A stretch of DNA of 64,000 nucleotides from Sycobia sp. Sy_11 (taxonomy: Eukaryota; Arthropoda; Insecta; Hymenoptera; Epichrysomallidae). Numbering within the stretch: position 1 is the stretch's first letter; the number at the start of each line of letters is the position of its first letter. A program made the position numbers and the translations under genes. Below the pieces are notes generated by a model. The model made no database searches. It was not told the DNA's origin and worked only from the letters and a program-made list of their open reading frames with translations. Shown piece by piece: positions 1 to 13,040 of this stretch. The stretch is from contig JACCIC010000052.1 in assembly GCA_018907035.1 (NCBI GenBank), positions 930,001 to 994,000 on the forward strand. Direction: 5' to 3'.

Positions 1-12
1 TAAATCAAAAAT

Positions 13-351
13 ACTCTGTATTATTACTTATTGGTATGATATACATATTGATAAACAATTCGTGTAATTCCGATTTAACACAAAGATTAATCTAAATCAT
101 AGAGTCATTTTCTGTATACATTAATAACGAAATTATTCTGTTTGTTTAATTATAATATTGCAGTGATTGTGGACATAACCTCACTTATGATGAAATTATC
201 TATTGAAGAAATTGTAAAAAAAACATTATCTGAATTACTTATGTATATTATAGAGTAATTGCAATAATTTATTTTATTCTGAAAATTATAGTATCATAGT
301 TTAAAGAACATATAATAAATCGTTTATAATCATAATTGTATATTATTTAAC

Positions 352-409
<58 letters not shown>

Positions 410-1846
410 TTGAAACAGAGATGTTTCGAACAACTTGTCAGATTTATATAAAAAACTGATAAAAATTCTGGATAGATAGATTAAGTATAGATTTTGAGTC
501 GTTGGTTACTAATATTATAGTGATTGATAACAAAAAAAGGTTTTGGAACAAATTGAATAAAAAAATATAGATCATATCAAAATATAATACTTAATTTCCA
601 TGCAATTTTTCTCTAAACGAAAAAAATAAAATCGAATACAAAACAATCGATTGAAAAAGAAATTGCAGTAAAAAATTTGGTGAAAAAAATTGTGAGATAA
701 AAAAAATTTTATATCAATCAAACCAGTTTCAAAAAACATAAGAAAAAAATCCAAAAAGTAGTTAAAAAATAAAAAAAATTTTTTGAATAAAACTGATTTC
801 AACAAAATAGATTAAAAGAAAATTGGTTTTAAAAAATGTAAGAAAAAGTACGAAATGTCGATAGACTACTACCGTATAATAAACTGCCTATTATCTCTGC
901 TAAACTATACATGTTGTTATTTATGAGGATACATATAAAATGTACTTAGCCATTTGTTTTAATGGTCCATAGTTGTCAGCTGTAATTTCGTTATATAATT
1001 TATTTTTTGTCAAGCTACTTCGGAATATTTCCGAAAAATATTTTATATAAATATTGCTCTTGCATACGAACATTTTTTTGTTTTTCTACGAAAACATTTA
1101 TATATATATATATATGACATAAATATTTTTAGTTTATGGATTAAAAATCTACAAATGTATTATTATTAGCTAAAATAATAGTAATAAACGGCAATAAATT
1201 AATAGAATAAAACTTATGTTTTATATAAAATTGTTTGATAGATAGATCTCTTAAAAATAAAATTTTTTATGTACAGCTGGTTCCGTTAACTGTTTTAGAA
1301 GCTATGATATTTAGAAACAATGTTCGGAGATCTTTTTGGATCTGCGAGGATCGCCGACCACTTTGAGGTACAAAAATTTGATATTTTTGTACGTGATTTA
1401 CATAATTTACATACATCATATACATGAGTGTACAGTCTTATAGCAAACTGTTGGGGCTGTTTATTTGCTGATTTTTTTACTGTTTTTAGAAACATCTCTG
1501 TATTCAATTTTTTATATTAAAGATTATACATTTAAGATTATAAACGATTTATTATATGTTCTTTAAAATATTATACTATCATTTTCAGAATAAAATAAAT
1601 TATTGCAATTACTCTATAATATATACATAAGTAATTCAGATAATTTTTTTTTAAAAATTTCTTCAATAGATAATTTCATCATAAGTGAGGTTATTTCCAC
1701 AAACACTGTAATATTATAAATAAACAAACAGAATAATTTCATTATTAGTTTATTCAGAAAAGGACTCTATGTTTTAGACCAATCTTTGTGTTAAATCGGA
1801 ATTACACTAATTGTTTAAAATGTCAATAAGTAACAATATAGAGTAG
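13..1846. mobile_element. Element bounded by ~330 bp inverted repeats
   Basis: Bases about 13-345 reappear as an imperfect reverse complement at about 1515-1846. The shared outer landmark is the string attccgatttaacacaaag, and shared inner strings include cataagtgaggtta read on the other strand. The interior of about 1.17 kb contains a (TA)n tract and poly-A/T-rich DNA, with no recognisable protein. This layout fits a non-autonomous DNA transposon with long terminal inverted repeats. I could not define a target-site duplication because the left end lies at the window edge. Confidence 0.6.
354..407. repeat. (TA)n microsatellite
   Basis: About 54 bp of nearly pure TA dinucleotide, just inside the left arm of the inverted-repeat element. 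Confidence 0.95.
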
Positions 1847-2341
1847 ATTAAAATAAATATAAATGAAAAGTATGCTGTTTGAATGTGAAGGAAACTAGGA
1901 ATAATGTATGTGATTTATGAATTATATTTAGTACGTAGTATCACAGATATGGGTTGATTAACTACGTTGACATTAAAATCTACGTTATACTTGTATTTTT
2001 TAAAAATATGTTTAAGCTCATGTCATTACTTATAATTATTTAAAATACTTATACATTTTTTACTGATAATGCATATTGTAAAAAATAAAAAACTTTAAAT
2101 TCTATCCTATTGTAAAACGTTGTAGAATGTAAATCTTATATATTGTAGATATAATTTAGATAACGTATAACTTTTAAACTTAGTTTTTAACTAAGTTAAA
2201 AAACTTCTATACTTTTATTTTATTTTATTTTAGTATTTAATTTCAAGAATTTCATTTTCCATTTTTGATTTATATTATTATTTATATTTTTATTATTTAA
2301 GACAATTAATGGATTTTCTCTTTTTGTTCCTATGCGTTATT
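1847..2341. other. AT-rich stretch, nothing recognised
   Basis: Very AT-rich sequence without a convincing ORF, repeat partner or RNA gene. Confidence 0.5.
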
Positions 2342-2610
2342 TAATACAAGATAATATAAGCATTAAAAATTAAAATTACTTTTTTTAAACTAATTAAGGA
2401 ATATACATTTTAGCACAAAATCATAAGACTCAGTTTGAAATTTCTTTTGCAAAAGAAATTTCTTTTTTTTATTTGGAAAGTTTTGATTTTTTGCAGAATG
2501 AAAATTCGTCTGCATTATGAAGCTGGCATTGGAGTTTGGGCCTGAATTGCTTTTGGATACAAGTGCGCATATTTGATGTGTTTTGGCTTAGCTTCTGTAT
2601 GATTTAAGAG
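2342..2610. repeat. Interspersed repeat, copy 1 (partner near 8.4 kb)
   Basis: This segment matches 8378-8625 in the same orientation at roughly 80 percent by eye. Shared strings include ttttagcacaaaatca, attcgtctgcat, gaattgctttt and tgttttggcttagc. No coding potential is seen. It is probably part of an unclassified mobile element family. Confidence 0.65.
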
Positions 2611-2859
2611 TGCTCCATACCTCTGGCGGAAGTTAAAATCGATTGAAGCGCTTGATTTTTAATATACTGTGGAAGTTTACGGAACTTGTAGTGTACAAAA
2701 AATGCTGTTCTGTTTTATCGATTGTTCTAGTATTAATCAGGGCCGTAGTAGCCCAAGTTAAATATGTAAATTATAAATGATCCATACAAAATTTATATTT
2801 TATAATATTCTTATGAAATAAGTAGCGGAGTAGTTGATCATTTGTCACAAGAAGTTTAT

Positions 2860-2904
2860 TATATATATATATATATATATATATAAATTTACACACATAC
2901 AAAC

Positions 2905-2950
<46 letters not shown>
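2860..2950. repeat. Compound (TA)n and (AG)n microsatellite
   Basis: A (TA)n run at 2860-2884 is followed by a short CA-rich spacer and an uninterrupted (AG)21 run at 2909-2950. Confidence 0.95.
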
Positions 2951-2953
<3 letters not shown>

Positions 2954-3241
2954 TGCATATATATGTGTATTAATTTTAATTTATATTGGACTGTAACACT
3001 GATGGAAATATTTATTAATTTATGCATGCATATATATATATAGTATATTTAATTGTAGAAGATAAGGATACTAGGAGACGAGCAGTAATAAAGAAACATC
3101 AGCTCGACATCCAGCGTTTGATTGAAATACGCATATATGTATGCGTATCTACACACACATTAACATATATAATCTCCATACTCCTAATTTCTAACGAAAT
3201 TACTTACTCAAAAATGTCAAGGGCCGTGGTGGTCGCAAACG

Positions 3242-3245
<4 letters not shown>

Positions 3246-3314
<69 letters not shown>
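3246..3314. repeat. (TA)n microsatellite
   Basis: About 69 bp of pure TA dinucleotide. Confidence 0.95.
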
Positions 3315-3317
<3 letters not shown>

Positions 3318-4830
3318 ACTTCATATTGAGTTTATATCAAAACTTGTTTGCCAATGATTTACACAATTTTATACGAAACATTGGTTTATGGAATGTTACA
3401 AAAAAAATGATAAAAAATTAAATGATATTAATTATTACATTAATGAATAGAATGGGGTCTCTTCATTATGAATATTGAAATAAGTATAAAGATAACAGCG
3501 AATAATATTTTCAAATTAATTTTTTTTCTCGAAAATTTAGATATACAAAATTGTCTGTTTAAGGTCAACAATTATAAAATTAATTATTATACTTAATTTT
3601 TGGGATGACAAAATCCAATACACAATAGACTTTATTATTTTATAATTCTTTTAAACTGTTAGTTTATGTATTCTATTAAATTATTTTTTATTAAACAAAT
3701 AACATAATAAATTATTATTCTATAAATATTAATTTCTTGCAGTATAGTAATTGAAACTTGCATTTGAAATAAAATTATTATTTACTAGACAGAAATAAAA
3801 GGACCTAGCTTATACCTTTTTCTTAATTTTACTATAACAATGTTCAAATTTTTCATTCTAAGATTTGTCTATTTTATAACCATAATAGTTCAATTATTTT
3901 TAGTTCGTAGTGACTAGATTTCAGCCTACTCAAAATTATTAGATGCCTACGAGGTGATGTATAACGCTAATTTTCGATTCTGTTCTGAAAGTTTTGAAAG
4001 TATTTGTTGTTCAGCTTTTGTTGGTCATTCTTTGATTTGTTTCTAATTTTTTAGTATTCCTGTGAAATTCTACTTTTAATCTATTATTGCGCAATAAATC
4101 AGCCACTATAACTTCTTTTTTCTACACTTAAATTTGGAATTATTTTTTAGTACCAGGAATGTAATCTAAGAAATTTTTCTTCGTCATTTTATAGAAAACC
4201 AAGTTGACATTCTTTACACGTATAATTTTTAGATATAAAGAAATTCAATATTTTCATTTTATTGGCTTTATGTATAAAATATTAGTTTTGTTATTGCAAT
4301 GCTATAATATGAAAGTAGTAAATAAAAATATTAAATTTTTATAGTTTCGCGTATTATCTAAATAAATTTGAATTTGTCAGGATTGCCGTGCACTTTTTTC
4401 TTTACAATTACATTTTTATTGTATTATTTTTTTTTACAATTTTATCTTATAAATCTGTATTTTTAATCTAAAATTGGAATGGTAATCTATAATTTGACAG
4501 AACCGTACTTGATTCTATCGGGTAAAGAATATAAAAATACTAATTATATGGAACATAATGGCACTCTAGACTATTCTTAATATAAAATTACGTAATTTAA
4601 AAAAATAATTAAATCATTATTTGATATTTATCTAAAATAGATTATTTTATTTATTGTATTAAATTATTTTTAAATTACTTATTCTAAATAAGCGTATTTT
4701 AGAAAATAATAAATTAATAAAAATTATATAATATTTGAAAACAAATTTCAATTGTTTTTATCGATTTATATTAAAAAATTTAAAAAACAAATTCGAATAA
4801 AGATTGTGTCATTTGTCTGATGCAGTGCTC

Positions 4831-4833
<3 letters not shown>
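3315..4833. other. AT-rich intergenic DNA, nothing recognised
   Basis: I see no coding region, structured RNA or repeat partner in this stretch. Confidence 0.5.

Positions 4834-4900
<67 letters not shown>
4834..4900. repeat. (TA)n microsatellite
   Basis: About 67 bp of pure TA. Apparent Tyr-Ile peptides across it are artefacts of the repeat. Confidence 0.95.
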
Positions 4901-4902
<2 letters not shown>

Positions 4903-6239
4903 TCTTATATAAAATCCCATCTGAATTTTGCAACATAATATGATATAATGTTACCTGAAATTGAATCGATCCTTTTAGCGGGGATACCTCCAGATTACCT
5001 AAACTTAGTCGGATGTTTTTGCTCATTGGAGTATAATTTGTTTATATTTTATATTTTAATATTTTTCATATTTAATATTTTCTGGGCATAGTTTTATGTT
5101 TTAACTTTTAGTTAAATTTTTCTCTGTTATTTCTTTTTTTACCGTTTAATTAAACTTGTTAACCATTTTTTTAAAAATAGGTTTTTAACATTTTTTTTAT
5201 TTATTTATGCTTAATTATTATTATTTTTTTTTAATTATACGTTAAATAAGATCTTTGTATTAATATTTTAAGAGTCGTAGTTGATTTTTTATTATCATTT
5301 TTTCTTACTTAGTTTTTACAATAAATATTGCAATTAAAATTTCAACCTGCAACATTAAGAATGACCAAAAATTTAATTACAATACGAAAATGATACAATA
5401 ACTATAAATAATAAAAATACTACGTTTAAAAACCAATTTGTATATTTCATTTATTTAAAATTAAATATGATATAGAACATTTTATAAAAAGATACATTCG
5501 CAAGTTTAGGTTCTACGTGGCTTGGTGATAAAATCACAGCGTAGCCCCCATCTATGTTACGAAAATAGGACTTTTTTCGAGGAACATAAATTTTAGATTC
5601 AGAAATTTGGTCTAATAAATAATAAAAATTTATTCAATTTTTAACTACTTAAAAAATAAAACTAATGACTAAGTATACATTTATAATAAATTTTTTAAGA
5701 AAAGCAAAATAACTAGGCGAGTTTGATATGTTTTTAGAATATTAAGAACTTTCAAAAATAAATAACTTTTATTGTAAAATTTAACTTGGTTCGAAAAAAA
5801 TTTCTCTTTATTGTTTTTTTCCCCTCTATCCATATGTTATTACAATATATTTCTATCGCATGTAGTGCCATTCTTTTTCGTATTAACATATTTGAGGCGT
5901 TGTTATATTTTATTTTTTACGCTGTATTAGAACTGCTTCTTTGGCTGCTTTGCTGGCAATACGATTTTCAGTGCTGTTTGAATGAGCAGATGTCCTTAAG
6001 ACTTCTATTTTGATTTCTTTTCTTGATTTATTGAATTTTATGAGTTTATAATTCATTTCATTAACTTCTTAATTATTGGCGCTGAGATTGTGCAGTGAAT
6101 TTAGTACACATTTTGAATATGCACATATATAAGATGAAGCTGTGTCGAGTGGATTGAGCATATCTGATACCAAGAAGTATTTAGCATATATCTGAAGCAA
6201 ATGCTTCAGCTGAAAAGGTAGAGAATTCGACTGTATATT
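4901..6239. other. AT-rich intergenic DNA, nothing recognised
   Basis: Only short, low-complexity open frames are present. None has a recognisable motif. Confidence 0.5.
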
Positions 6240-6705
6240 GATAAAAATTTTTATCGGTCTTACAGTTTTTCTACAATAATATAATATACTAATATAATGA
6301 GTATCGGGCAGTCCTTATTTATAATCACAACTAAATAGTAAAATAAAAATTAAATTAAATAAAAAATAAATAAAAAAGTTAGAATGAAGTAAATTATATT
6401 AGAGTTTAGTCCTTGAAGATGAGCCGGAACTGTTCAAAACGTCGGAAATGAAAAGTAAATTTAAATTTAAGCTGGTGGGGGAAATCAGATTCTCCTTTAT
6501 TAACATAGAATATAGATTACTTTATTTGTATTATTTTTAATTTTTAATTTTTAATTTAATTGATTTTTTATTTTATCTGTTATTAGTAATTTGTATTTTC
6601 AATTTTATGGGGGTTACTATAAACTAGGAGAGTCTGACTGTCATTCTATTAGTATAATATTTTATTGTATAAAGGCTGGAAGACCGATACAAATATTTAT
6701 GAATC
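6240..6705. repeat. Penelope-type tail repeat fragment
   Basis: This block resembles the arms around the Penelope fragment at 13.8-15.2 kb. It has a phrase of the type 'taaat...aagctggtgggggaaatcag...cctttattaacatagaa', a degenerate counterpart (6411-6445) of the hammerhead-like string at 14891, and a short 'gtctgactgtcat' motif near its right end. It is a decayed terminal (pLTR-like) fragment without coding sequence. Confidence 0.5.
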
Positions 6706-6819
6706 CACAATAAAATATATATATATATGTATATATATACCCTTAGGTATACATATCTCAGGGTTGAGATATTTTTTAATTAACTTGTAATAATTTATAA
6801 TTACTTTTTAATTTTTATC

Positions 6820-6824
<5 letters not shown>

Positions 6825-6869
<45 letters not shown>
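6825..6869. repeat. (TA)n microsatellite
   Basis: About 45 bp of alternating TA. Confidence 0.95.
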
Positions 6870-6872
<3 letters not shown>

Positions 6873-6954
6873 AGGTATTATTTTCAATTAAATGAAAATT
6901 TAATTAATCATTATTTTTAATTAATACAATAGCTTATGTTGATGAATTACTTTG

Positions 6955-7285
6955 TCATACTAAAACTGTAATGATCAGATAAAGGAATCATGTATTTGAG
7001 TATATGGTCAATAACTGTATTACGGGCATCACGGTCCACGTTCACGCAAATGGTATCATTGCGCTGGCAGCTGGTGTATTCTATCAATTCGTTCGACACT
7101 GTTTCCAAAATCGTGTAAAAAGTAGTGGCAACATCGCATTATATACGATTTGATAGACAGCATGCGAGTGTTTACGATTTTCTAAACGAATGAACCACAA
7201 ATCCGAATAGAGTCGACCCAACCTCTCGACAAATGTCGTACAGCTGATCCGATAATATATATATAATTCAGGTATCAACATAACG
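6955..7285 (-). pseudogene. Broken coding remnant, family unknown
   Basis: On the minus strand, about 330 bp of higher-complexity sequence with moderate GC stands out from the AT-rich surroundings. The frame ending near 6955 runs about 60 codons without a stop. It contains LETVSNELIEYTSCQRND and VNVDRDARNTVIDHILKY. In the same frame further upstream it reads LYDICREVGSTLFGFVVHSF, interrupted by two stops. A second open frame of 65 codons (7281-7084) overlaps it. The amino-acid composition looks protein-like, but I do not recognise the family. It could be a decayed host exon or part of a mobile element. Confidence 0.35.
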
Positions 7286-7509
7286 ATTACCTGATGAATG
7301 GAGATGGGTCTTGATACAATTCTTGGTCATGTATTCTGATGGATTATTCTTTTCTCTCCTAAAATGTTAATTATCTCCATATTTAACTTTTTATGAATTA
7401 AAAATAATAGCTAATTAAAATTTTATTTCAATAATAATTGTAATTTAATGATTAATTAAATAAACATGTAAACAATAATTCAATAGAAATTATTAATTAT
7501 TAATGGCAA

Positions 7510-7513
<4 letters not shown>

Positions 7514-7541
<28 letters not shown>
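7514..7541. repeat. Short (TA)n microsatellite
   Basis: About 28 bp of TA dinucleotide. Confidence 0.9.
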
Positions 7542-7546
<5 letters not shown>

Positions 7547-8291
7547 ATCAGTATATATTTCATTAAAAAAGTAGAGAGAGACGGTTATATACAGACGAGA
7601 CATGACGGGCACCCAAAATTCAAATAAGTTCAGTTATTTTAAATTTCAATATGCAAGTGATAGACAAAAACCTATAATTTAAGGTGCTATTTTTGAAGAA
7701 AAAATTTATTAAATAAATTCATCAAAAATGTAAAGCTTTCCAAAAGACAATTTGCTTCATCTCCCCTTCCCCAGAGTGGGACACGAGGGTATGAAGTATT
7801 TATATTTATATAATAAGATTCTTATATGTAAAGAAAATAAAAATAAGGTAATAGTACAAACATATTAATTTATTACGTATTAATAATTAAACAAATCGTA
7901 TAATACGTATGGCCTTCTTTATTTTTAATTTTAAAGGGTCATTTAAAGTATAAATAATTATAAAAATAATGATAAATTAGAGTTTTGAAGGGGGCGGTTT
8001 GATTGTTCGTAAGTGATAATATTAATATTATAGATATAATCTGATGTTAATGCAACAAAGATAACTATTATTTTAGTTGCAAGATATCCAATATGTAAAA
8101 TAGTGAAAAATTAAAGTGGAAAGAATATATAATTTTTACTTTAAATGAAAAATATAAAATCACCATCTTCTGGGAAAGTAAGCAGAACAGTATGATTGTA
8201 TATTTAATAGGATTGGTTTATACATAGAGAGCAAGTACAGCTTCTAAATATAATGGCATATTATATTCTACATTATAATTATTGAAAAACA
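7542..8291. other. AT-rich DNA, nothing recognised
   Basis: No gene or repeat partner was seen. A short GC-richer patch at 7760-7795 has no identifiable role. Confidence 0.5.
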
Positions 8292-8308
8292 ATATATATA
8301 TATATATA

Positions 8309-8362
<54 letters not shown>

Positions 8363-8372
8363 TATATATATA
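8292..8372. repeat. Interrupted (TA)n microsatellite
   Basis: About 80 bp of TA with two single-base interruptions. It directly abuts the second copy of the 2.3 kb repeat. Confidence 0.95.
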
Positions 8373-8377
8373 TTTAC

Positions 8378-8625
8378 TACAATATAATATAAGCACCAAA
8401 AATTAAAATTAAATTTTTTAAATTAATTAAAGAATATCCATTTTAGCACAAAATCAAATTTCAAATTTCAAATTTCTACAATGGAAGAAAGGAAAGTCTT
8501 GATTTTCTGCAGAATCAAAAATTCGTCTGCATGATAAAGCTGGCGTAGGAGCTGGGTCTGAATTGCTTTTTGATACTCGTGCGTATTTTAGATGTTTTGG
8601 CTTAGCCTCTGTAATGATATAAACG
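8378..8625. repeat. Interspersed repeat, copy 2
   Basis: Direct-orientation relative of 2342-2610. It carries the same ordered landmarks (ttttagcacaaaatca, attcgtctgcat, tgttttggcttagc). It contains a small internal triplication of caaatttca near 8455. Confidence 0.65.
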
Positions 8626-8680
8626 AAAACGACAACGTCGCATTGGACAAAAGCGTATAACTATATCTATATATATTTAA

Positions 8681-8709
8681 TGCCTACGTCACGAGCTGTG
8701 ACGTAGGCA
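8681..8709. repeat. Perfect 12-bp inverted repeat with two TGACGT cores
   Basis: Twelve-base arms (8681-8692 and 8698-8709, arm tgcctacgtcac) flank the loop gagct. Each arm contains ACGTCA/TGACGT, the half-site recognised by CREB/ATF-type bZIP factors. It could be a strong hairpin, a transposon end or a regulatory site. No adjacent gene supports a regulatory reading. Confidence 0.6.
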
Positions 8710-9102
8710 AATGCGCACATTAATTTATGCTGACGTAGCTTTGAGGTCGCGTTGGCGCGTTAGTGTAGCAGTTGAGCCTGTTGAGGGCGCACGCTCCCGG
8801 CGCTCGAAAATCGTTGAGCGTTTCGTATATGTCATCGGCAATCTCTCCTTATTATCTCTGCTTATACTAATCACTAAATATTGTACAGATTATATATATA
8901 CTTATAAACTACATTTTAATAATAAATCTCATATATACACAATTAAATTATAACAAATACCTATAGACTACTGTTTAATAACCTACAATATTTACATAAA
9001 TAATTTTGAAGTTATTGAAAAAATGGAATGCTCGATTACCGTATGTGTATGCGTGCGCATAGGAGTAGTAGTGTATGAGCTATTCCTGTAAAATAATTTT
9101 TT

Positions 9103-9297
9103 TTTTTTAAAGTCGCTCTATTTATGCTTATCATTTACGCTCTATCAGTGACGGAGGATGATGAGTATGTAAACAAAGCACATGTAAATTATTACAGTTG
9201 CGCTTGTGTCAATCGGCCGAGACCGGGATTGGAACTCGGATCACCAAGTTAATAGTCCTTCACTCTAGCCATCGAGCCATCATAGGTCTCCTGTAAA
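9103..9297 (-). mobile_element. tRNA-derived SINE, copy 1
   Basis: Read on the minus strand, this begins aggagacctatgatggctcg. A tRNA-like region follows, with a B-box-like gagttccaatcccgg, then a tRNA-unrelated body (ttacatgtgctttgtttaca) and an A-rich tail after taaatagagcgac. It is clearly the same family as 15555-15790. The internal Pol III promoter remnants and A tail are typical of tRNA SINEs. The copy is non-coding and depends on a LINE for mobility. Confidence 0.8.
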
Positions 9298-9794
9298 ATA
9301 ATTACATAAGAATGCATTTTAATTTCAAGTGCTTTAATATAGATACATTTATTGTAATGGAAATGCCTTTCGAACCTTATTTAAGTTAAAAATTATGATC
9401 GTTTTTTTGTGTAACTGTTGTTTTCACTCGTAAAACCAAAGCAACCGAAATCTTACCGAAAGATTCCTTCTACAAAAAAAAAAAAAAAAGAAATGCTACC
9501 TGTTGGCTGTATCAGCTGTATATATCATTTGGCGTTGTCACGTAGTGAGTCCTCTCGCTGGACAATTTCTCGAAAATCATCAAAATTACACTTTTCAGAT
9601 CAACTTTCTTCCAAAACTATTCGGTTGATTTTCATTTTTTTAATATAAATATCTTGCTATTAACCTAGATTATAATATATTAGTTTTTTAAACAAATGCG
9701 TTGAACAGTTTCTTTACTATGCAGAGAAAACCTTCAAATTTCTCATTCAAATTCAAAATTACATATTAAAATCTAAATTTCAAATTATCATAAC

Positions 9795-9979
9795 TTTTTT
9801 TGATTCCGTCAAATTCGCTGAAATTTTGACAGCTAATAAATTATTATGTGCTTCATGTACATAGCAAATTTAAAAAAATTCCATCGTTTTTTTGATTCAA
9901 TCAAATTGGCTGAAATTTCGACAGCTAATAAATCATTATGTGCTTCATGTACATAACAAATTTCAAAAAATTCTATCGA
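9795..9979. repeat. Two tandem copies of a 92-bp unit
   Basis: The units start at 9795 and 9887, each with ttttttgattc. They share gacagctaataaat and ttatgtgcttcatgtacata. The copies differ at only a handful of positions, so this is a fairly recent tandem duplication. Confidence 0.85.
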
Positions 9980-10249
9980 AAATCGATTTTGAGACTTACT
10001 ACCTTAATAAATTTTATACAAAATGTCAAATAAAAGATTTAAAATATAATTTATCAAACACAAAGTGCAAAAAAAGTTGAAGAATGGTACATAGACCTAG
10101 AAATCATAATGAAAGATGTTTCACAGGCACAGTGCAATAAAGCTAAAGGTTATTTTTTTCCTTTTGAGCTTTGTCTATTTTGCTTCCTGGGAAGTAAAGT
10201 AAAATACTATTTTCATGTACCAAATGAGTTGATTTTTGTGTTTGTTTTA

Positions 10250-10277
10250 TTTAATTACTCCTTGCGGAGTAATTAAA
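10250..10277. repeat. Perfect 12-bp hairpin
   Basis: The arms tttaattactcc and ggagtaattaaa surround the loop ttgc. No T-run terminator logic applies in this eukaryotic context, and the function is unknown. Confidence 0.6.
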
Positions 10278-13040
10278 GGAAAAATTACATTTTCCTCATA
10301 TAAAACATTCAGAGAAAATATTTTACTTCATGAGTGCAGGAAAAGAATGTATTATACAATTTCATTTATTAAATTTTATACAGTTTTTATTAATATTATC
10401 AACAATAATGAAAGTTTTTTTTATAATAAGATCTATTTTGATGACAAATCTAGTACTATTTTAAATGCTAAATTTCATTTTCACATTTGTAGAAAAAGCT
10501 GTAATAAATATACATTGCAAATTATTTAATAACTATGATATATAGTGTACAAAATTACAGCATACACTATTATTAATTTATATACATATGCCTTCAACAT
10601 TAGAACAAGTTTGATTAAGCGTATTTCCTATCATTGTTTTCTTAAATTGATTTTATTTAGTTACCTTATTTATCCTAATTTGCTACATTAATTTAATTAC
10701 GCAACAAGGTTAAAAGCACAAACCAAATATTTATTTGCTATCACTGAAATAATTTTTATACTCTTAAAATAGTTTCATATAAAATGGCAGCCTTTTTGAA
10801 GATTTTTCAAAAGATTATTTTTTAAAAAATGAACTAAATTTAATAATAATGTTTAATTTATAATAACGATATTTTGTTGAAACTATTAGTTGTTTACTAC
10901 AGAATTTTGAATAGGAAAATGAATAAACCAAAATAAAATATAGATTTACTTTGTTCAACAAACTCCAAAAAGTACAACATATTTAATATAAATATTTGAT
11001 TAACAAATATTATATGCTACAAATTGCAAATTTTATGAAGTAATATCTTGATAAAAAAAAATAAATCGTAAATTATGGGAACCACGTAAACTCGTATACT
11101 TTGGTGTTATACCATTCTATGTATCATCAGTTATAATAAACGGATTTTAAATTAGTTACTTAGCTGGTAACTACCCTAATTTCCCTGTAATTATTCTTGT
11201 ATGATTGGCATTAACACCAGCATCATTATTTTTTTATTATAAAAAAATTTAAGTTCATAAAAACTGAAATAAAAATGTACATATTTGGTAAGTCTGTGTA
11301 TGAAATAACAATTTAATGAAAAATATGGAGATTTTAAAAAATTTTCAACATTTAATAAATAATAATTTAATAAAAATCATAATATTCAAAAATTCAGAAT
11401 CAAAATTGGTTAGAAATATAATTTAAAATATTGAAGTATAAATTTTAACTTTATTTTTAGGTATGGTAAAAATCATTAAATCTGTTTGTCATTGTTAACA
11501 TTTACAAGCTTAAAAATTTGTTTAGCAAAAAAAAAAATAAATAAATACAATGATACATAAAATAAATTAAATATTCTAATTTATACACATTTGTATGTCA
11601 CATACTAACATACATACTATTGCTCTGCAAAGACCGAAATAAATAGAATAACAAATTAGATATTCTTACATTTAAAACTGCAGTTAATACAAATGTATCA
11701 TACAATGATAATAAGGTTATTCTTGTCAAACAAATATTGTATTTATGACTTTATAACATCAAACTTATTTTTTTATTTAAAAAATTTAAATAAAAATTTT
11801 ACACTGCTTTCATATTGTGTACAGTGCTGCTCAATACTATATAGTATTTAAGTTAATTTTTATCACACAAAACTTACCTCTTGTTAAGGTGTCTTTCCGA
11901 ATGATTATATATGAAATTATAATTATTCTACATTATTTTTAATATATAAAAAAATATATTTTTGAAAAAGTAATACAGTAACATATCAATTTAATGACAA
12001 TTTATGTATAAGTTTTGAAATATATACATAAAACATTATATGTACTGTTTTTTTAACATTACTAAATAAATATTAAAAAAAAAACATGTCCAAATAATAA
12101 AAATCGACACATCTGAATGAATTTCAATGTATATAAAACATTTTATATTCGAATAAAGCTGTATCACAATATGATTGCTTAGCTAGTTATAGATTTAAAA
12201 AAATAAAAATCAAAATATATACAAAAAATACAAAATATTATATTAATGCCTCTGTTCAGTATAAAGCTATAACATTGCCAAAGATTTAATGTTTAGGAAT
12301 AGTTTAAACATTCTCATCCTAAATTAAAAGAATTAGAAAAAATACCTTTTAAATGCTTTGCTTTTATTGACAAAAAATTTTAATTAAATTGGAACTTTGC
12401 TTTTACAATTGTTTTTGATTACTCATTTTATTGGAGAGATATGTATTTTTACATATCTTAAAGAAAATCTTTGAATGTTTGGAATAATAATTTTACAATA
12501 TAATTGTATATGCTTTCCCAAAATGTATGAATAAAATTAATTATTCAATGTTTTATTCTTAAACTGTTGTTTATAACAAAGAAAAAATTTAAATAAACAT
12601 GCAAAAAATAAATAAACCAATAAAAATTACGCAAAATAAATAAAAATATTGCATGCAAATAAAAATTATTTTAAACATGAACTCCAAAAAATAACTAACT
12701 TAATATTAACTGGAGGTTTGTTAAAATTTTAAGGATCGTTTGGATACTTTTACATTGCTTTTAGAATGAATGGTGGACCTCAAATTTGAGATAAGTTTAC
12801 AGCATTATAAATGTCACATGACTTTATCCATCTTTCATTGGATGTACCATTCCGTATCTACGTATATCGACTAGGTTGTGTGCAATGTTAATGTAAAAAC
12901 ATCTGCAGTTCTCTTTACTCGAAGATCGTTTTAACTATGCAAGCATACATATTTGTAGTCTATCGAATCAGCAATTGTTTAACGAAGGACAAAAGCATTT
13001 GACTACTTTACATGAATTCATTTAGGTTTGTGGCTACTGT
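10278..13040 (-). other. AT-rich region downstream of the Fam122 stop; probable 3' UTR and flank
   Basis: This region follows the minus-strand stop codon at 13041-13043. It has no credible coding sequence. Its right part is presumably the 3' UTR of the Fam122 homologue. Several minus-strand AATAAA-like strings exist, but in DNA this AT-rich I cannot choose a cleavage site. Confidence 0.4.

Noticed and set aside
2834..3027. Open frames across (TA)n/(AG)n encoding Tyr-Ile and Arg-Glu repeats
   Set aside because: Pure translation of microsatellites, with no start context or conserved flanks.
10236..10529. A 97-codon open frame starting near the 10250 hairpin
   Set aside because: AT-driven composition (Ile/Asn/Phe/Lys), no motif, and no splice-consistent neighbour.
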